From CAYLLN01 sp036496265 (GTDB lineage: Bacteria; Planctomycetota; Planctomycetia; Pirellulales; Pirellulaceae): 7,643 nucleotides of DNA. A model generated the notes under the pieces. That model saw only the letters and a list, made by a program, of their open reading frames with translations. It was not told the DNA's origin and searched no databases. This document shows positions 6,049-7,643 of the stretch, one piece after another (within the stretch, counting starts at the first letter, position 1; each line of letters begins with the position of its first letter). The stretch spans positions 1-7,643 of the forward strand of contig DASXLL010000102.1 in the NCBI GenBank assembly GCA_036496265.1, in the 5' to 3' direction. Made by a program: the position numbers and the translations under genes.

Positions 6049-6072
6049 CGATTTCGTGTCCAAAAAATCGCC
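6047..6072 (+). promoter_or_regulatory. 8-bp hairpin enclosing a start codon
   Basis: GGCGATTT (6047-6054) and AAATCGCC (6065-6072) are perfect inverted copies around the 10-nt loop CGTGTCCAAA, which holds the GTG start of the small ORF. In RNA the stem would cover the 3' end of the Shine-Dalgarno. This geometry fits translational control, for example a thermosensor or protein-responsive hairpin. On the minus strand the same stem would lie far upstream of dnaK, with only a mixed T/C tract after it, so it is a poor terminator there. Confidence 0.35.
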
Positions 6073-6157
6073 CATGACGAAGTGTGAGGCAAAGGCCGTG
6101 CCAGCAGGCAAACCGAGCAGGGATCTTGTCGCAAGTGATTATGCAACAGACAGTTAG
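6056..6157 (+). CDS. Candidate small protein, 33 residues, GTG start
   Basis: The frame runs from GTG 6056 to TAG 6155-6157. The product begins MSKKSPMTKCEAKAVPAGKP and ends DLVASDYATDS. It is hydrophilic, with a basic start and an acidic end, and has no membrane segment or recognisable motif beyond a single Cys (residue 10). Support comes from the AAAGGAGG Shine-Dalgarno at optimal distance, rare in this window, and a balanced composition. It is read divergently from dnaK. After the stop the same frame reopens at ATG 6161 for 24 codons, without a ribosome binding site, so I do not extend it. No family is recognised. Chance cannot be excluded at this length. Confidence 0.35.
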   Translation: MSKKSPMTKCEAKAVPAGKPSRDLVASDYATDS

Positions 6158-6334
6158 TGCATGCTCGTGAAGCGGGGTCTCGCTGCGGCGACGTGCGGAC
6201 AACGAAGTGCCTGTCAATTTGGCATTGGACGGTAAAACGTCCGGCTCCAAACGTGGGCAAAACGGCATCTGAAATATGGACGATGCAGTGAAGCGATATT
6301 CGGTATTTATGAGGTCGGCTTTCCAGACGGTTGA

Positions 6335-6363
6335 TTGACACTGCCCGGCGCGGCCATTACAAG
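6335..6363 (+). promoter_or_regulatory. Candidate sigma70 promoter for pheA
   Basis: A perfect -35 TTGACA (6335-6340) is followed after exactly 17 bp by TACAAG (6358-6363), matching TATAAT at four of six positions. It faces pheA and would leave a leader of about 105 nt containing the tandem repeat and the palindrome. No other plus-strand pair in this intergenic region is as good. Confidence 0.5.
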
Positions 6364-6374
6364 GGCAACGGATT

Positions 6375-6401
6375 CAGGCTTGAGGCTACAGGCTTGAGGC
6401 T
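6375..6401. repeat. Tandem 14-bp repeat with CAGGCTTGAGGCT core
   Basis: The 13-mer CAGGCTTGAGGCT occurs at 6375-6387 and again at 6389-6401, a 14-bp period with one extra base between copies. It lies inside the probable pheA leader. Phrases built from GGCTTGAGGCT are, from memory, common as small tandem repeats in planctomycete intergenic DNA. Confidence 0.6.
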
Positions 6402-6418
6402 TCGTCGCGTCGTTCGGA

Positions 6419-6432
6419 GACCAAGTTTGGTC
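6419..6432. promoter_or_regulatory. Palindrome GACCAA-GT-TTGGTC in the pheA leader
   Basis: GACCAA and TTGGTC are exact inverted copies around GT, ending 44 bp before the pheA start codon. It could be an operator or a small leader hairpin. There is no following U-tract and no leader peptide with a run of Phe codons, so classical attenuation is not supported. Confidence 0.3.
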
Positions 6433-6476
6433 CTGGCTAAGAGCGCGACTTCCATTTCCAACTTGCAGCAGCGCGC

Positions 6477-7574
6477 ATGTCGAAAAAAAAGTCTTCCGGC
6501 GGTTCACAGAACCTGGTTGTTAAGGAAATCCAACGGGCTGACCGCGAGGTGTTGCGCCTGTTGAGCGACCGGGCCCGGGCGGCACAAAAATTGGCCAAAT
6601 CTCGGCAGCAAAATGGGGAGGCGCTTTACAATCTGGCCGACGAACAGGAGTGCCTCACTGATCTGCTGACGCAAAACAAAGGACCGCTGAACGAAGCGGC
6701 GGTGAAATCGATATATCGCGAGATTCTCGGCGCTTCCCGGTCGCTTGTGAAGCCGATTCGGGTTTCGTATCTCGGGCCGCGGTATAGCTTCAGCCACCTG
6801 GCGGCGATCGACCGATTCGGCGACGGGCCCGATCTGACGCCTGTGGCGACGATCAAGGCTGTTTTCGAGTCACTGAATTTCCAGCAGACCGATTTTGGCA
6901 TCGTCCCAATTGAGAATTCCACGGATGGGCGAATTGTCGATACGCTCGACATGTTCGCCAGGTTGCCGATGCGAATCACGGGCGAGGTCGAGTTGCCGAT
7001 TCACCATCACTTGCTCGGCAAATGCACGCGGGGCGAAGTATTGGAGGTCTATAGCAAGCCGCAAGCGCTGTCGCAGTGCCGCGACTGGCTTTCAAAAAAC
7101 CTGTCGCAGGCAAAAATCGTCGAGATGACGAGCACGGCGATCGCGGCGCAAATCGCCGCGGATAAGCCCGGCGCGGCGGCCATTGCCAGCATGGAAGCCG
7201 GCACGCACTATGGCCTGATGGTGATCGATTCGAACATTGAGGACAACAAAAACAATGTTACGCGGTTTGCGGTGATTGGCGGCGAGATGCCGCATCGGAC
7301 GGGGCATGATAAGACGGCGCTGATGCTCGAAATCGCTCATAAGCCGGGGTCGCTGGCCGATACGATGCTGGTTTTCAAGCGCGGCCGGCTGAATTTGACT
7401 TGGATCGAGTCGTTCCCGATGCCGGGTTCGAAGAATGAGTATCTGTTCTTTGTGGAGTTGGAAGGGCACCAGGCGGATTCGCGGGTGAAGAAGGCGCTGG
7501 AGGCGCTGAAGCGGCGAACGGCGAAGCTGGAGGTGCTGGGGAGTTATCCGAAAGCTGCCAGCGCGAAGTCATAA
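6477..7574 (+). CDS. pheA: P-protein: AroQ-type chorismate mutase (degenerate) fused to prephenate dehydratase with ACT domain
   Basis: The 365-residue protein is complete (E. coli PheA is 386). Prephenate dehydratase converts prephenate to phenylpyruvate in phenylalanine synthesis in the cytoplasm. An AroQ-like helical domain spans about 13-92, the dehydratase about 95-270 and the ACT domain about 279-358. Dehydratase landmarks are YLGPRYSFSHLAA (98-110), PIENS (144-148), VYSKPQAL (191-198), TSTA (218-221) and the catalytic TRF (262-264). The ACT domain carries GSL (291-293) and ESFP (311-314) where E. coli has GAL and ESRP, the phenylalanine-binding motifs. In the mutase domain, positions equivalent to E. 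coli R11, D48, R51 and Q88 are V15, N52, D55 and V91, while R28 and E52 are kept, so mutase activity is doubtful. ATG 6477 gives MSKKKSSGG and has no clear Shine-Dalgarno. An A8 run covers codons 3-5. Confidence 0.95.
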   Translation: MSKKKSSGGSQNLVVKEIQRADREVLRLLSDRARAAQKLAKSRQQNGEALYNLADEQECLTDLLTQNKGPLNEAAVKSIYREILGASRSLVKPIRVSYLGPRYSFSHLAAIDRFGDGPDLTPVATIKAVFESLNFQQTDFGIVPIENSTDGRIVDTLDMFARLPMRITGEVELPIHHHLLGKCTRGEVLEVYSKPQALSQCRDWLSKNLSQAKIVEMTSTAIAAQIAADKPGAAAIASMEAGTHYGLMVIDSNIEDNKNNVTRFAVIGGEMPHRTGHDKTALMLEIAHKPGSLADTMLVFKRGRLNLTWIESFPMPGSKNEYLFFVELEGHQADSRVKKALEALKRRTAKLEVLGSYPKAASAKS

Positions 7575-7643
7575 GGCTCGCCATTTTGATAGCCGGGAGC
7601 GATCGCGCCAACTATTTCGGATGTTATGGAACCAGCGCCGTTT
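7575..7643. other. Tail after pheA, nothing assignable
   Basis: Only 69 bp remain. A GGCT/AGCC pair with a loose loop follows the pheA stop codon, but there is no clear terminator. An ATG near 7620 opens a short frame to the window edge without a well-spaced ribosome binding site, too short to judge. Confidence 0.3.

Larger units (their letters stand above)
5850..6476. other. Divergent dnaK/pheA intergenic region
   Basis: These 627 bp contain, left to right: the dnaK ribosome binding site; the repeated half-site; the 17-bp palindrome; the small ORF with its hairpin; a short stem GGACG/CGTCC at 6227-6242; the pheA promoter candidate; the tandem 14-bp repeat; and a 14-bp palindrome. Two long minus-strand frames here (ending at 5907 and 5951) are Cys/Arg/His/Ser-rich and not believable. 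No convincing sigma70 or sigma32 promoter for dnaK could be picked out, and no CIRCE element is present. Confidence 0.6.

Noticed and set aside
6056..6235. Amber read-through extension of the 33-codon ORF into the in-frame ATG at 6161
   Set aside because: Nothing in the sequence supports suppression of the TAG, and the second segment has no ribosome binding site.
5907..6341. Two overlapping minus-strand ORFs (5907-6341 and 5951-6268) upstream of dnaK
   Set aside because: Both are Cys/His/Arg/Ser-rich with no family resemblance and no Shine-Dalgarno, and they run across the palindrome and regulatory region.
6377..6476. Classical phenylalanine attenuator in the pheA leader
   Set aside because: No leader peptide with clustered Phe codons and no terminator with a U-tract was found.

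Overview
The window looks like an ordinary chromosomal segment of a GC-rich bacterium. I think it is a planctomycete of the Pirellulales type. That is inference, from three things: paired CCCTCGCT..CGCTTCGGG repeats and a GGTGGGC/GCCCACC dyad of the kind I remember between planctomycete genes; starts with little or no Shine-Dalgarno sequence (clpB, pheA); and the style of the PheA and ClpB sequences. No phage, transposon, CRISPR, rRNA or tRNA signature was seen.

Layout. (1) Positions 1-270, minus strand: the N-terminal part of an unrecognised acidic, Trp-rich protein that leaves the window, with an unusual start. (2) 271-637: a gene-poor gap with a doubtful 39-codon ORF and an imperfect inverted repeat. 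(3) 638-922, plus: a 94-residue stand-alone Mrr_N-like winged-helix protein. (4) 969-3674, minus: clpB, the Hsp100 disaggregase, convergent with (3). (5) 3675-3893: a complex spacer with an interspersed-repeat cluster, a strong terminator for dnaK, and a clpB promoter region containing a perfect dyad. (6) 3894-5849, minus: dnaK, Hsp70. (7) 5850-6476: a 627-bp divergent intergenic region. It holds a 17-bp perfect palindrome with a repeated half-site upstream of dnaK, a possible 33-codon gene with an excellent ribosome binding site folded into a hairpin, a sigma70-like promoter facing pheA, and a tandem 14-bp repeat. (8) 6477-7574, plus: pheA, a chorismate mutase/prephenate dehydratase fusion whose mutase domain appears to have lost much of its active site. 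(9) 7575-7643: a short tail with nothing assignable.

How the genes work together. DnaK and ClpB form the core of the bacterial disaggregation machine: DnaK binds aggregates and recruits ClpB through the ClpB middle domain, and ClpB threads the polypeptide through its pore. They lie in tandem in the order dnaK then clpB, but the terminator between them suggests clpB also has its own promoter. grpE and dnaJ are not in the window. PheA makes phenylpyruvate for phenylalanine synthesis and has no obvious functional link to the chaperones; it only shares their divergent upstream region. The most interesting points are the possible small gene with its hairpin at 6041-6157, the dyads upstream of dnaK and clpB, and the degenerate mutase domain of PheA. 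I did not find a convincing new multi-gene system.
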